64,000 nucleotides of DNA from Adiantum capillus-veneris (Eukaryota; Streptophyta; Polypodiopsida; Polypodiales; Pteridaceae), in NCBI GenBank assembly GCA_014529385.2, contig CM043947.1:123330891-123394890 (forward strand), given 5' to 3'. The translations under genes were made by a program, and so were the position numbers. Shown one piece after another: positions 1 through 10,208 of this stretch. Within the stretch, counting starts at the first letter, position 1. The number at the start of each line of letters is the position of its first letter. The notes beneath the pieces were generated by a model. It saw nothing but the letters and a program-made list of their open reading frames with translations. It was not told the DNA's origin and did not search any database.

Positions 1-208
1 TGGCCTTAGTCATAGTATACCCCATGAGGTGTCATTCTACACATAGTAGGTTCACTTTGGAGTGATTATGGACATAGAAAAATCCCTTGGAAAAGTGGTT
101 ACGAGTTTGTTTGATGTCATCCATGATATATGCCAAGCTCTCTCTCAATTTTTTATAAAGCTACTCTTGGAGGCTTATGGTGGCAAGGAGAAGATATTTG
201 GAAAAAAA

Positions 209-340
209 TCTAGAAGAACCTCTAGATAATTCTTAAACAGTACGATCTAGAAGAGCCGCTAGATATTTCTTGAAGAGAAAGATCTAGAAGAACCTCTAGA
301 TATTTCTTGATGAGAAAGATCTAGAAACTTTGAAGATAAT
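209..340. repeat. 37-bp tandem repeats in K promoter region
   Basis: TCTAGAAGA-type units start at 209, 246, 283 and (partial) 320, an exact 37-bp period. Each full unit holds an inverted TCTAGA pair. Units 2 and 3 end in TTTCTTGAAGAGAAAG-like sequence, which resembles the nTTCnnGAAn heat-shock element core. They lie about 100-220 bp upstream of the TATA box, where LTR enhancers normally sit. The repeat is seen; an enhancer role is inference. Confidence 0.85.
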
Positions 341-429
341 TTCAAGATATTTTTGAAAAGGGAGACACTTGTCATACAGATCCCTTAGATATTTCTAAGC
401 AAATACCTTCTTCAAGAGGCAACCTCACC

Positions 430-438
430 TATAAATAG
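430..438 (+). promoter_or_regulatory. TATA box of K
   Basis: TATAAATAG followed by a CA-rich stretch (CATCAAGCAA repeats), the usual look of a plant LTR core promoter and transcript start. The AATAAA at about 671 would then mark the R/U5 region. No start site can be measured from sequence. Confidence 0.6.
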
Positions 439-869
439 AGCCTCTTGCTCCTCACTTAGGCATCAAGCAAACCATCAAGCAATCAAGTGCTCAAGCAATC
501 CCCATGATCAAGCCACTCTATCAAGTCATCACCGAACCTCCTAGCCATCTCCGTGAGGAAAAATTTCTCTCAATTTCATCCCAACACATCTTGAGCTTGC
601 TAGTTCATGCCTCGAGCCTTCTATCTCCTCACTTGTAATACTTATACAGTCTATGTAACCTTCTTTCATCAATAAAGACGTGTTGTTGGTGGCTTGCAAA
701 TGGTGTTTGGGACTACTACGCATCATCTACTTCATCAAGTTGGCTACAATATCACAATTCTTGAGGTGTGCTTCACTTCTTTGGATTAAGCTTGTGTGGG
801 TCTTTGTGTGTTGATTGTCTCTCTTATCTCTTTCCTCCATTGTTTGGACTGCTTTCTGAGATTTCTTAG

Positions 870-1091
870 ATGAATAACTCCGATGGTGTAACTTTTCAAC
901 CCTTTCACTTCGTGCAACATATTAGAATCAAAGTTTGTATTAGTAGCGGTAAAATCCACTTCCAACAGAGAATTGTGTTACTCTTTGGGCCGGAAAGACT
1001 GCAAGAAATTCTTCTTTCTCCACGTCCTCTTATTTTTCCACTACTAGACTACTCGAATTCTTTGGATGTGCACATATTTATTCTCCTCTAG
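870..1091 (+). CDS. Leader ORF A of K, 73 aa, unknown function
   Basis: Small protein of unknown function in the leader between the K promoter and gag. It aligns along its whole length with the 72-aa ORFs at 44987-45205 (H) and 9990-10208 (M_inner). Shared positions include PFHF/L near residue 11, I-R-I-x-V, S-x-K-I-x-FQQR, FG-x-x-R-L/V-x-EIL, SP-x-P-x-I-x-PL and a C-terminal S-x-DVH-x-FIL. It has no signal peptide, no zinc motif and no obvious membrane span; the pattern suggests short beta strands. The ATG start and the length match the other copies. Conserved length in elements with different gags argues that it is a real protein. I do not recognise the family. Confidence 0.65.
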   Translation: MNNSDGVTFQPFHFVQHIRIKVCISSGKIHFQQRIVLLFGPERLQEILLSPRPLIFPLLDYSNSLDVHIFILL

Positions 1092-1120
1092 GGGTTGAGT
1101 CTTGCTTTCTTAATATTACT

Positions 1121-1333
1121 ATGAACCAAGAAGACTTGTATACACGGCTCATTCCTATCGCTAGGCAAAATATCTACATCTTTGTAAGCACTAAGTTACA
1201 GTTTCAAAGAACCATTCGTAGTCTATTTGGAGCACAACGACTTGCTGTTATAAATGCATCAGTGAACCCTTTCATCTTACCTTTGATTAGATACGATCAA
1301 AGCATTGATGTTTTTATCTTTGTTTTGTTTTGA
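1121..1333 (+). CDS. Leader ORF B of K, 70 aa, paralogue of ORF A
   Basis: Starts 29 nt after the stop of ORF A. It is nearly colinear with the 70-aa ORF at 44753-44965 in element H: same length, MN-x-E-x-LY start, PIARQ, VSTKLQFQR, a VNPFILPLIRYD block and an IFVLF end. ORFs A and B also align with each other (FQ-R-x-x, FG-x-x-RL, NP-x-I-x-PLI-x-Y, S-x-DV-x-IF-x-LF), so they look like an old tandem duplication. Function unknown. K has the order A-B and H the order B-A. Confidence 0.65.
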   Translation: MNQEDLYTRLIPIARQNIYIFVSTKLQFQRTIRSLFGAQRLAVINASVNPFILPLIRYDQSIDVFIFVLF

Positions 1334-1623
1334 GGGTTTCACATGTGCGTATGTGTGTGTCTGCGTGTGAGATTTCAATGGCTACACACAATGTACTTGC
1401 TACAAACACTAAGCTTGCTTAAGTGAAAAGCTACACAGTCTCCCCACAAACCCTCACAGCTAGAGGCCCGACGCCTTCCTGGCAAGACCGCCAACTCTTT
1501 GACGCACTTTTTGGTGAACCCGACGTGAAGATTTTCAGGGTGAGTTAGTGGGGATCTGCAAGCTACTTCAACCATGGGTGATCATCATCTGTAGGAGCAA
1601 GGTATGCCTTTTATTCCGCTACA
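1334..1623 (+). other. K leader between ORF B and gag
   Basis: No convincing ORF. A short GT-rich stretch lies at 1340-1370. A short frame starting with ATG at 1379 stops after 14 codons. A fragment near 1510-1540 reads FDALFGEP, similar in look to the FFGEPGED start of the H gag, but it is followed by a stop. Confidence 0.5.
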
Positions 1624-1844
1624 ATGCAAATGTTTCAAGAATTTTCCTTGTTTATGCAACAACAACATGCTACAGAAAGATGAGAAGTGTCAGCAACCAA
1701 AGCTATTCAAGTAGTGGTGCACAAAATGGATCAGTTTAATGGGAAAGATGTGACAAAGTATCTTCGTGGCTATGTAAAGGAGATGGAGTTGCATCGTGTG
1801 CCAGAAGATGAGATGCTCCAAAGCTTTGATCTTGTTGTGACTCC
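1624..1844 (+). pseudogene. gag: gag N-terminal fragment of K
   Basis: From ATG 1624 the frame encodes a FQEFSLFMQQQ-like start, hits TGA at 1681, then continues in the same frame with a block (QFNGKDVTKYLRGY, EMELHRVPED) that looks like the N-terminal part of plant Ty3 gag proteins (FxGKDV, then a conserved EM and hydrophobic helix). Homology to M's LTR starts at 1845, so the rest of gag is lost. The fragment identifies the upstream sequence as a retroelement leader. The gag call rests on pattern only. Confidence 0.5.
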
Positions 1845-2655
1845 TTTCGCTCATAGGAGAAACTTACACGGAAAAAACAACAGAAAAAGAGTGAGGAATT
1901 TTGCAAAATGGACAGTGCCATCGCATCCGGAACGGCCCAAACCCCAGTCTACAATGTCAAAGTGCTCAAATCCGACCTCGGATGAGCAGTTTACGGCCAA
2001 AACATGCTCCAAAATGAGCAAAAACACAGTTGCGGCTGTTTCTCCTCTCTTCTCCATGTTTTTTATGGTATTCTCTCAGTTTTTTCAGTTCCCACACTTA
2101 GCTTTATTACTTACGCACCATTGGTCTTTTAAATGACCTCAAACGGACCCCGAACATGCCAAAAACTGACCTCGCAGTGCATAGTTGTCACCCTGCTGCA
2201 TCCATACGCACACTTGTCACTCAACTTTTTCCAATAATGCATCCCGCCACCACATGAAGTGGACCCAAAATATGGTCCTCATGATGACCTTTTTGCATAA
2301 TTATCACAAGAAAACACCCACGTTGTGTCCGTACTCATCCACGTGCAAATTTTGACCCCATTCGACCTCCTGACGCCACTAGACGCCATCTGACACACCT
2401 GCTTCCTTCATGTCGTCTGCCCGTGGATAGCTTCCCTGAGAAGTTTTACGCGCTACCAACTCCTCATTATTATAGAAAAAACACACTAGTACTGGTGACA
2501 GTGAAAATCGATGCACTATCTACATGTTGTCCTACCTGTACGCATGTGGGCCCCACATAACCACCTGGCTCTGGAAAATGGAAAATCCTTTATTCGATGC
2601 ACCATGCATGTGTATGTACATATGTGCAATCACTTGCTCCAAAAAACTCCTGACA
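1845..2655 (-). repeat. M_outer 3' LTR, truncated
   Basis: Matches the two M_inner LTRs from about their base 320 onward and ends in the same ...CTCCTGACA. The TGTGAGCGGG terminus is missing. The junction with K gag lies at about 1845 and shows only a shared TTCGCTC-like stretch, so the loss is more likely a deletion than a clean insertion edge. Confidence 0.85.
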
Positions 2656-2693
2656 TAATTTTCCCATCCCCTAGCCTGCTAGATCATTCATGA
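2656..2693 (-). other. M_outer polypurine tract region
   Basis: On the minus strand a GGGGATGGGAAAATTA-type purine run abuts the TGTCAGGAG start of the 3' LTR. The same arrangement occurs at 4546-4573 in M_inner. Confidence 0.65.
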
Positions 2694-3421
2694 TCACCAG
2701 GCAACAAAAAGCAATATGAGACTTGCAGCGTCACAAGTCTCCTCATCCTTCACATACATTACTTGTTTTATAGAAAGCTCATCTTGCTCCACCATCATTA
2801 ACCTGGCATGATATAATTTAAGACAAAATCCATTTACCCTTGACGTATATAAAATCCCATCTAGGTTAGCTAACTGATAAGTACCATTCGGAAAACACTT
2901 CACTACCTTGAAAGGGCCTTCCCACTTACTCTGAAACTTCTTTTGGAAGGTGTTGTCCAGCTTACTGTTGTAGCGCAAAACCAAGTCATGTTTCTTAATA
3001 CCCTTAATTTTGACCTTTTCATTTATCTTTGCCAAAGCCTTATCCTGCATCAGTCCATAATGTTCCAATGCACTCATCCTATCCAGCTGAACCTCTTGTA
3101 ACTGCAATAGTCTCTCTTTGAATGCATCACTAGGCGGCCCAATCAACTTCTCTAGCATCTTTATTGCAGGCAACTCTACTTACACAGGCAATAGTGCTTC
3201 CTTTCCATACACCAAATGAAATGGAGTAAACCCTGTACCTATCTTTAATGAAGTACGGTAAGCCCGTAATGCACTAGGCAATTCCAAATCCCAATTCTTT
3301 CCTTGGTGCTCTGTCACTTTCGAAAGAATCTGTACCAACTCACCATTGAATCTTTCATTTAAGCCATTACACTATGGGTAAAAAGGAGTGGTATGTTGGT
3401 GCCTAATCTTCATCTTCGTGC
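2694..3421 (-). pseudogene. pol: M_outer integrase C-terminal part
   Basis: Continues the integrase frame that breaks off at 12086. It holds the end of the DDE core (NERFNGELV with the catalytic Glu), the TGFTPFHLVYGKEALLPV block typical of Ty3 integrases, and the C-terminal domain (DLVLRYN, KWEGPFKVV-CFPNGTYQL). In-frame stops occur near 3375 (where M_inner has Gln) and near 3181 (Glu in M_inner). The upstream part was displaced about 8.7 kb by the M_inner insertion at 3421/12086. Confidence 0.85.
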
Positions 3422-4545
3422 TGTGAGCGGGATGGAAACACACAGAACGCCTCCATAACGACCCGACACACACACACTATGGGGCACCACTCGGCTTACA
3501 CAATCCACCTGGCCGAGGCAAGGAACACACCGATGGAGTGAGAGGAGAGAGACTATCCACTTGCCCACTCCACACAAAGACACACACACACACACACACC
3601 AAAAAAACTCAGCTCAAAAGAGGAGAATTTATGATGTTTAGATACAATTGAGCTTGGGCCAACACCAATGGGAAAAATAGCTCACACGGTATGGGTAAAA
3701 TAAGCAAGATACCATCACAAACTGGAGCAGAAGCTTCGCTCATAGAAGAAACTTACACAACCAAAATAGCAAAAAAACAGTGAGTAATTTGGCAAAATGG
3801 ACAGCACCATCGCGTCCGAAGCGGCCCAAAACCCCAGTCTACAATGTCAAAGTGCTCAAATCGGACCTCGGATGAGCAGTTTACGGCCAAAACAGGCTCC
3901 AAAAACCCCAAAAACACAGTTGCAGTTGTTCCTTCTCTCTTCTCCACGTTTTTTTTGGTCTTCTCTCTGTTTTTTCAGTTCCCACACTTATCTTTATTAG
4001 TTGGGCACCCTTGGACTTTTAGATGACCTCAAACGGACCCCGAAAAGGCCAAAAACTTACCTCGCAGTGCATAGTTGTCACCTTTTTTGCATCATCCGCA
4101 CACCTGGCACTCAGCTTTTTTCAATAATGCATCCCGCCACCACTTGAAGTGGCCCCAAAAGATGGTCCTCATGATGACCTTTCTCCATAATTATCACAAG
4201 AAAACACCCACGTTGTGTCCGTACTCATCCACGTGCAAATATTGACCCCATTCGACCTCTTGACGCCACTAGATGCCATCTGACGCATCTGCTTACCTCA
4301 TGTCGTCGGCCCACGGATAGCTTCCTTAAGAATTTTTACACGCTACCAACTCCTCATTATTATAGAAAAAACACACTGGTACTGGTAAAAGTGAAAATCG
4401 ATGCACTATGTACACCCTGTCCTACCTGTACACATGTGGGCCCCATGTAACCAACTGGCTCTGGAAAATGGGCAATCCTTTATTCGATGCACCATGCATG
4501 GGTATGTACATATGCGCAATCCATTGCTCCAAAAAACTCTTGACA
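3422..4545 (-). repeat. M_inner 3' LTR (1124 bp)
   Basis: Starts TGTGAGCGGG and ends CTTGACA on the + strand; partner of 10944-12085 (1142 bp). It contains a short (CA)n tract near 3580-3600. Identity to the partner is high but with many substitutions and small indels, so the insertion is not recent. Confidence 0.9.
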
Positions 4546-4573
4546 TAATTTGCCCATCTCCTAGCCTGCTAGA
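4546..4573 (-). other. M_inner polypurine tract region
   Basis: On the minus strand, GGAGATGGGCAAATTA immediately precedes the 3' LTR. It is the equivalent of 2656-2693. Confidence 0.65.
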
Positions 4574-5962
4574 TCATTCATGATCAACAGTAGCAAAAAG
4601 AGATATGAGAGTCGCCGCATCACAGGTCTCCTCATCCGTCACCAACATTACTTCCTCCACAGACAGCTCATCTTGGTCCACTATCATTAACCTGGAATCA
4701 TATAATTTAAAATTCAATCCATTTACCCTTGACTTAAGTAGAATCTTATCCAGGTTAGCCAATTGATATGTACCATTTGGAAAACACTCCACTACCTTGA
4801 AAGGGCCTTCCCACTTAATTTGAAACTTCTTTTGGAAGGTGTTGTCCAACTTAATGTTGTAGCGCAAAACCAAGTCATGCTTCTTGATTCCCTTACTTTT
4901 AACCTTTTCATTTATCTTTGCCAAAGCCTTATCTTGCATCTGCCCATAATGTTCCAATGTACTCATCCTATCCAACTGAAATTCTTGTAACTGTAAGAGC
5001 CTCTCTTTGAATGCATCACTAGACGGCCCAAGTAGCTTCTCTAGCATCTTTACTGCAGGCAACTCTACCTCCACAGGCAATAGTGCTTCCTTTCCATACA
5101 CCAAATGAAATGGAGTAAACCCTGTACCTGTCTTCACTGACGTACGGCAAGCCCATAATGCACTAGGCAATTCCAAATCCCAATTCTTTCCTTGGTGCTC
5201 TGTCACTTTCAAAAGAATTTATACCAACTCACGATTGAATCTTTCATTTAAGCCAATATATTGCGGATAATAAGGAGTGGTATGCTGGTGCCTAATATTC
5301 AACTTTGCGCATAAGAAGTCTAGCAGTTTAGCTCTAAATCCTAGCCCCTTATCCGAAAGTAGCTCCAGTGGCACCCCAAACTTGCAACATATTTCATCAT
5401 ACACAGATTTTTCCTAATCCTTTGCAGTGATTTTTTTTACTGCTATAGCCTCTGCCCATCTAGAGAGATAGTCCACTGCAGTCAAAATATAGCTTTTGCC
5501 CCTGCTTGTGATAGGTAAGGGGCCTATTGCATCAATCCCCCACTTTTCAAACACATCAAATTCCATAATGGTTTTTCGTAACTCTGGCTTCAACACTCTC
5601 TTCCCAAATGCTTGACACCTATTGCAAGACCTACAGCAATGGTGAACATCCTTGTGCAAACTAGGCCAGACATACCTCTCTTGCAAGATCTTATGAAAGG
5701 TGATCTTTAGAGCAAAATGCCCGCCACATGCGCCTTCATGATTCTCTTCCAGCACTCTATAAAGCTCCTCCCACCAAGGTACACGTCTCAACACAAGATC
5801 AGCCCCTTTCATGTACAATACATCACCAATCAATTTGTACATGTATGCTCTACGCACAAAACCATACTTGTTAGACTTCTGAATCTCCTCTTCTTGAGTC
5901 AAACTTTCTCCGCCATGATAAAGAGGTAAAGTGGTCCTCAACACAAATAGCTCCCCAATCAT
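4574..5962 (-). pseudogene. pol: M_inner integrase
   Basis: One continuous minus-strand frame broken by TAG near 5415 and TAA near 5220. In order: the HHCC zinc-binding domain (H-EGACGGH, later CRSCNRCQAFGK); the DDE catalytic core with Asp in WGIDAIGPLP, Asp in LLSDKGLGF and Glu in LNERFNREL; the TGFTPFHLVYGKEALLPV block; and the C-terminal domain ending near the PPT. No chromodomain is seen, as expected for Tat-type rather than chromovirus elements. It would have inserted the cDNA into the host chromosome. All three catalytic acids remain, so the two stops are the main visible lesions. Confidence 0.88.
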
Positions 5963-6352
5963 GCTTTGAGCTGCTTCATGTGCCTCTCCATTTAGAGCAT
6001 GTTCAATGTGTCTGATGCTCCATGCTTCGAACTTTTTTAACAGGACTTTACTTCTGAATCACATAAATCCTTCAATGAGGTGTTCTTGCTCTTCCACACA
6101 CCTATCACTTGCTTCACCACTAACAAGGCATCACCTTTTATGCTCAACCTTCTAACCCCATGCTTCAAAAAAAATGTGTAAGCTGGCTTCCAATGTAGCA
6201 TATTCAGCCTCATTGTTACTATGCGCATCTAATTTGAACCCTCTCTTGCATACTAGCTTCCCCTCTGGATCATAAAGTGCTATATCCCCTGAAGCCACAT
6301 CATGGCTCTTCCTGTATGAGCCATCAAAGAACAAAACATGTGCATTGCTGAT
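5963..6352 (-). pseudogene. pol: M_inner archaeal-type RNase H (second RNase H)
   Basis: Second RNase H between the RT-linked RNase H and integrase. Motifs: FFDGSYRKS (first catalytic Asp), NNEAEYATLEA (Glu), IKGDALLVVKQV (third acid), then NGEAHEAAQSM, where the usual final Asp of the N-x-x-AD-x-LA motif is His. A one-base insertion in an A-run near 6170 shifts the frame. Plant Tat elements are known to carry such an acquired domain. M_outer carries the same fold at 12679-13158 with the same His. The domain starts just after an amber codon at about 6353 shared by both copies. Confidence 0.85.
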
Positions 6353-7611
6353 CTATGGCACTTCTTCGACTACCTTTCTCACCACCTCTTCCTTAACAAG
6401 AAGGGGATTCTCCTTGTAGGTCAACAAATCAGCTAGGGTAGCCCTTGTACTGTCTTCCACTAGAAAAGAGAACTCAAACTCTTGCAGTTCAATTACCCAT
6501 TTCTTGACCACATTTGACATGTTAGTGCCATTAGTTAACTGTGGCAAAAAGGCGTAACTCGTCAAGAAAACAAAAGGTTGTGGTAGCAAGTAATGACGAA
6601 ATCGTCGACAAGCAAATATTACACTGTCCATCACTAGCTCTACTTCCGAGAACTTTCTCTCTGCTACCAACTTCACTCGGCTTGCACAATACACTGGCCT
6701 CATATAATGGCTGCCCTTCCCCTTTTGCAATAGCATGGCTCCAATGGCATCATCCCCTACTGATGGATTTACATAAAATACTTGCTCCCAATTAGGAGCC
6801 TGCATGGCTGACAAGACCCCTAACACCTCTTTGACTTCTTGAAACACCTCTTCACACTTGTCATCCCATTGCAATGGATCATGCTTTGCCACTTGTTGTA
6901 ATGGATAAAGGAGTTGTGAAGACAATGGAATAAACCGTGCAATGTACTTCACTTTGTATATAAAGGTTGCTAATTGCTTTGTACTCGTAGGTGATCGAAG
7001 AAGAATAACAGACTTAACCTTGTCTGGATCAGCCTCAATGCCATTTTCTGACACCATATGGCCCAACAACTTCACCCTTGGCTGTGCTAGATGACATTTC
7101 TTTGGATTTAGTTGTCCTCCACATTCATCATATCGAGCCAATACCATCTGCAGCTTCTCATGGTGTTCAACCCTACTGCTATAGACACAAAAATCGTCCA
7201 TAAAAGCTTTAACACAACTACCAATGAATGGTTCCAATACCCAATTTGCTCTCTCTTGATAGAAAAAAGGCCCATTTGACAACCCAAATGGCAATACTAT
7301 GTAGCAATAGCAGCCCCCATGGCATAATAAAAGTTGTCTTTGTGCGGTCTTTAAGAGCAATCTTCAATTGAAAATAGCATGAAAAACCATCGCACACACT
7401 GTACCTCTCATAACCTGCCACTGAATCCAAGATCTGATCAATGAATGGAAGAGGATATGGGTTCTTCTTAGTGGATGCATTTAAGGGTTTAAAATCTACA
7501 CAAATCCTCCACTTTCCATCCTTCTTTGGACTGGACTACTACTGGACTCACCCATTCTGTGGTCTCCACTGGGACTATGAACCCTGCCTTCAATAGCTTG
7601 TCCACCTATTC
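6353..7611 (-). pseudogene. pol: M_inner reverse transcriptase and first RNase H
   Basis: The 5' third (7360-7611) is frameshifted and has several stops. From 7360 the frame is open: LPFGLSNGP, then the catalytic AFMDDFCVYSS, KKCHLAQPRVKLLGH, the thumb/connection, and an RNase H with PVYCASR and ERKFSEVELV. The first RNase H Asp motif (normally T-D-A-S) reads NPSVGDD, so the catalytic Asp appears lost. That fits the degenerate 'tether' RNase H expected in dual-RNase H elements. The frame ends VVEEVP-TAG. Confidence 0.88.
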
Positions 7612-8492
7612 TCACAAGGCTTCCATCGCTTCTTGACCCATTCTTCTTAGCCTTTGCCACACTGGCTTAGCACCTTCTTTCAGCTCTATATGCATCTCTT
7701 CACCCTTGAACCCTCTAATCTCTTCATATGAAGTGATGAACAAATCAGGAAAACTAGCTAGCATATGCAAATATATCTCCTTCTCTGTAGCTGAGAGGTC
7801 TCCACTGATCATTTGTGTCATCAACTCCTGATTCTTTGACAATTCAACCTTGGTTTTCATCAGCCCTTCAATCACTTCATAAGGCCCTTCACTTTCATCT
7901 TCAACCTCATTTGGAAATGTAACTAAACCAGACTCCTCGATTTCTTTGTCCATCAAGAGAAATGCAACATCCGCATCCTCATCACTGCTGGTAGTACTAT
8001 CACTATCCTCATTAAACACTGTGGAATAGTCTTCATCACTAGACTCATCCTCATCTTCATAAAGCTCCTCCAATCATTTTCTTGTGTCCATATTATATAG
8101 CTTCTTGGCACCTATCTTTCCAGAGAGGCTAATCATACCGCGTTGCCAATCTTGAACAACTCCCACTACACGTAACCATGGTCTGCCCAATATAATAGGA
8201 TATGCTCCCAACCCCGCTGGCATCACATGAAAATCAACCACTGCCTTTGCATCATATGCTTCCACTTCTAAGTTCTTTACAACACCCAAACATTTTACTT
8301 TTTGATGGTTTGCCAATCTGATCCGAAAGCCTGACACCCCAGTCACTGTAAGACCCATCTTCTCAACGCATGAGTGTGTTATGACACATATTTGGGCTCC
8401 ACCATCGACATAACCTTGTCATAGATTTTTTATTTTGTGCCACACATCTACTATTGGGAAAATGTCTGGTAGCTCATCCATCGCCAACACCT
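7612..8492 (-). pseudogene. pol: M_inner protease and acidic linker
   Basis: Aspartic protease with active-site VDGGAQ at about 8391-8408 (minus), then MGLTVTG and the ILGRPWL strand. It is followed by a linker very rich in Asp/Glu/Ser (EDEDESSDEDYS region) and the N-terminal RT entry motif ELKEGAKPVWQR. In-frame stops lie near 8415 and at 8074 (TGA where M_outer has Arg), then TGA and TAG just downstream of 7612. The protease would process the polyprotein. The acidic linker is conserved in M_outer (23600-23760). Confidence 0.82.
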
Positions 8493-9886
8493 TTACTGAA
8501 CCTCTCTCTGGATCTTTCTCCATTGGGTTAACCACTGTCGCTTTAGCTTAGGAACCATCTCTATAAGCTGCCCAAAAGTAACATCGGCTTTCCTGCTCGT
8601 CAGATCCTCCTTCAAGTCATAGCTTAATTGCCCATCCCCTACCGGAAAATCTGAAACATGAAACTTGCGACGAGCCCTTATTTTCCTCTTAGCCTTGACA
8701 TCTTTGCCTTCATGACAATTTCCCTTCTTCTTACTAGGACGTGGGGCACTTCTTCTTTCCTTGTCCTCTTTGGTCCTCTTCCCAATAAGCATGACTAGTG
8801 TATCCTCTAGCTTTGATGCCTTCTCCAAGGTGACTACACTTAGCACTTTTGTCTTTCCCCTTTCCTCCTGGGTTAATCCACTAGTTCCTTCTTCTCCCTT
8901 GATTTCAATTCCATAATCATTTGACGTAGTTAGCACCTGTCTTGGAAATGGATACATGTCTCCCCCCATACTTGGTGGCTTATCACATTGCGGGCTGATG
9001 TGGCCCAACTCTCCGCAATTATAACATGTGGGCGTCTGCCTCCAGAACCTACCATTGCTTTGTCCAGCACCATTCCTAGGTCTTTCTTCACCTCCTGGCT
9101 GATTTGAAAACCTCCCTGGACCTTGATTATTTCCCACTTGACCTAGCATGTTTAGGCTGAGATTCTTCATTAAATCTACCACTTGACTCATGTATTGCCT
9201 TAGCCCATCATCTTGGACTATTGTAGTGACCACTACTGGCATAACCTGAGGAGTAATAGAAACCACTGGTTCATGATGAACCTCTGGCATGCGACCTTGC
9301 GAAGAATCCATAGGCTGGAATTCAGACCTCATTGGCAAAGACTCTACTCCTAACTTGCTCATTTTCCTCAGCTTCCACTCTTTGTTCCTTGCTACCTCTA
9401 GTGCATCTTCATATGTCCTAGGCTTCTTTAGCTCCACTCTCCAACGTATATTTTCCCAAAGACTAGCCAAGAACTTGTCCTTCCTCATCATGTCAGGTGG
9501 GGGTACTTGGGGGGCTAAGGCCTTGCACATCCTCTCCCATGCCAATGAGAACTTACGTATGTACGCATCTACTAGCTCACCTTCCTTCTACACCAAACCT
9601 TGTACTTCTTGCCATACTTTGTTAGGATCTTCTATCTTCACAAACTCCACTTCCAACCCATGTTGTAGATTGTCCCAACTCAATCTCATAGGTGGATCAG
9701 CCACACGCAACTCCTCTTCAAATGCTTTGGACCAAACTCGTGCATCACTCTTCAAACAGATTTGAAGAAGACATAACATCTGTGCGGGATCATGAATCTG
9801 GTTGCTAATGCCACCTCCATCTTTTCCAAAAAGTCTTCCACATCTTCATCACTTCTTCCATGAAACTCTGGATAAGAGAAAGCCAT
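8493..9886 (-). pseudogene. gag: M_inner gag with CCHC zinc knuckle
   Basis: Start chosen at ATG 9886 (MAFSYPEFHGRSDEDVEDFL), about 100 nt after leader ORF A. The capsid-like domain follows (WSKAFEEEL, LSWDNLQHGL, EVEFVKIEDPNKVWQE, VDAYIRKFSLAWERMC). The nucleocapsid knuckle CYNCGELGHISPQC (CX2CX4HX4C) lies near 9000-9040, with basic stretches after it (RKIRARRKFH). A frameshift near 9770, TAG near 9588 (Gln in M_outer) and a small deletion near 8535 break the frame. Structural protein of the virus-like particle. Confidence 0.88.
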
Positions 9887-9989
9887 GGCTACCCAAGTTT
9901 CAATGCTTTGAGAACCCCTTCGAACACACGTGCAAGAACCCAAAACTTTTGACTGACCCAATCCCCAGAAACTTCAACGGAGCTCAACT

Positions 9990-10208
9990 TTAGATAAGGA
10001 CAAACACATGCACATCAAATGATTTTTCATAGTTAATCATTGGAATTACAACAGGCCAAGGACATTCCAGGATCTCTCTTAATCTTCTTGGCCCGAACAT
10101 AAAGACTATGCGCTGCTGGAAAAAATAATTCCTAGACACATGAACATTTATCTGGATTCTTTGAGTTAAATGAAAAGGAGTGAACTGAGGTCCGTCGTGA
10201 TTATCCAT
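9990..10208 (-). CDS. Leader ORF A of M_inner, 72 aa, unknown function
   Basis: Start taken at the internal ATG at 10208 (MDNHDGPQF) rather than 10283, because this gives exactly the 72-codon length of the H copy (44987-45205) and the same MDN start. It shares PFHL, RIQINVHVS, FFQQRIVFMFG-RRLREIL, P-PVVIPMINY and SFDVHVFVL. The stop lies about 100 nt before the gag ATG. It is the best-preserved reading frame in an element whose gag and pol are broken. No known domain is recognised. Confidence 0.68.
   Translation of the reverse strand: MDNHDGPQFTPFHLTQRIQINVHVSRNYFFQQRIVFMFGPRRLREILECPWPVVIPMINYEKSFDVHVFVLI

Larger units (their letters stand above)
1..1844 (+). mobile_element. Element K: 5' part of a Ty3-type LTR retrotransposon
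   Basis: Left-truncated by the window and cut at its right side by the truncated LTR of M_outer. In order it shows an LTR-like promoter region with tandem repeats and a TATA box, a polyadenylation-like AATAAA near 671, two small leader ORFs (A then B), and the N-terminus of a gag-like frame. The same leader ORFs occur in elements H and M, which is the main reason to call this a retrotransposon leader. The LTR end and primer-binding site cannot be fixed, because the partner LTR is absent and no standard PBS is evident between 690 and 860. Confidence 0.6.

Noticed and set aside
209-340. CRISPR-like array
   Set aside because: 37-bp units are directly adjacent with no spacers, and lie in an LTR promoter region.
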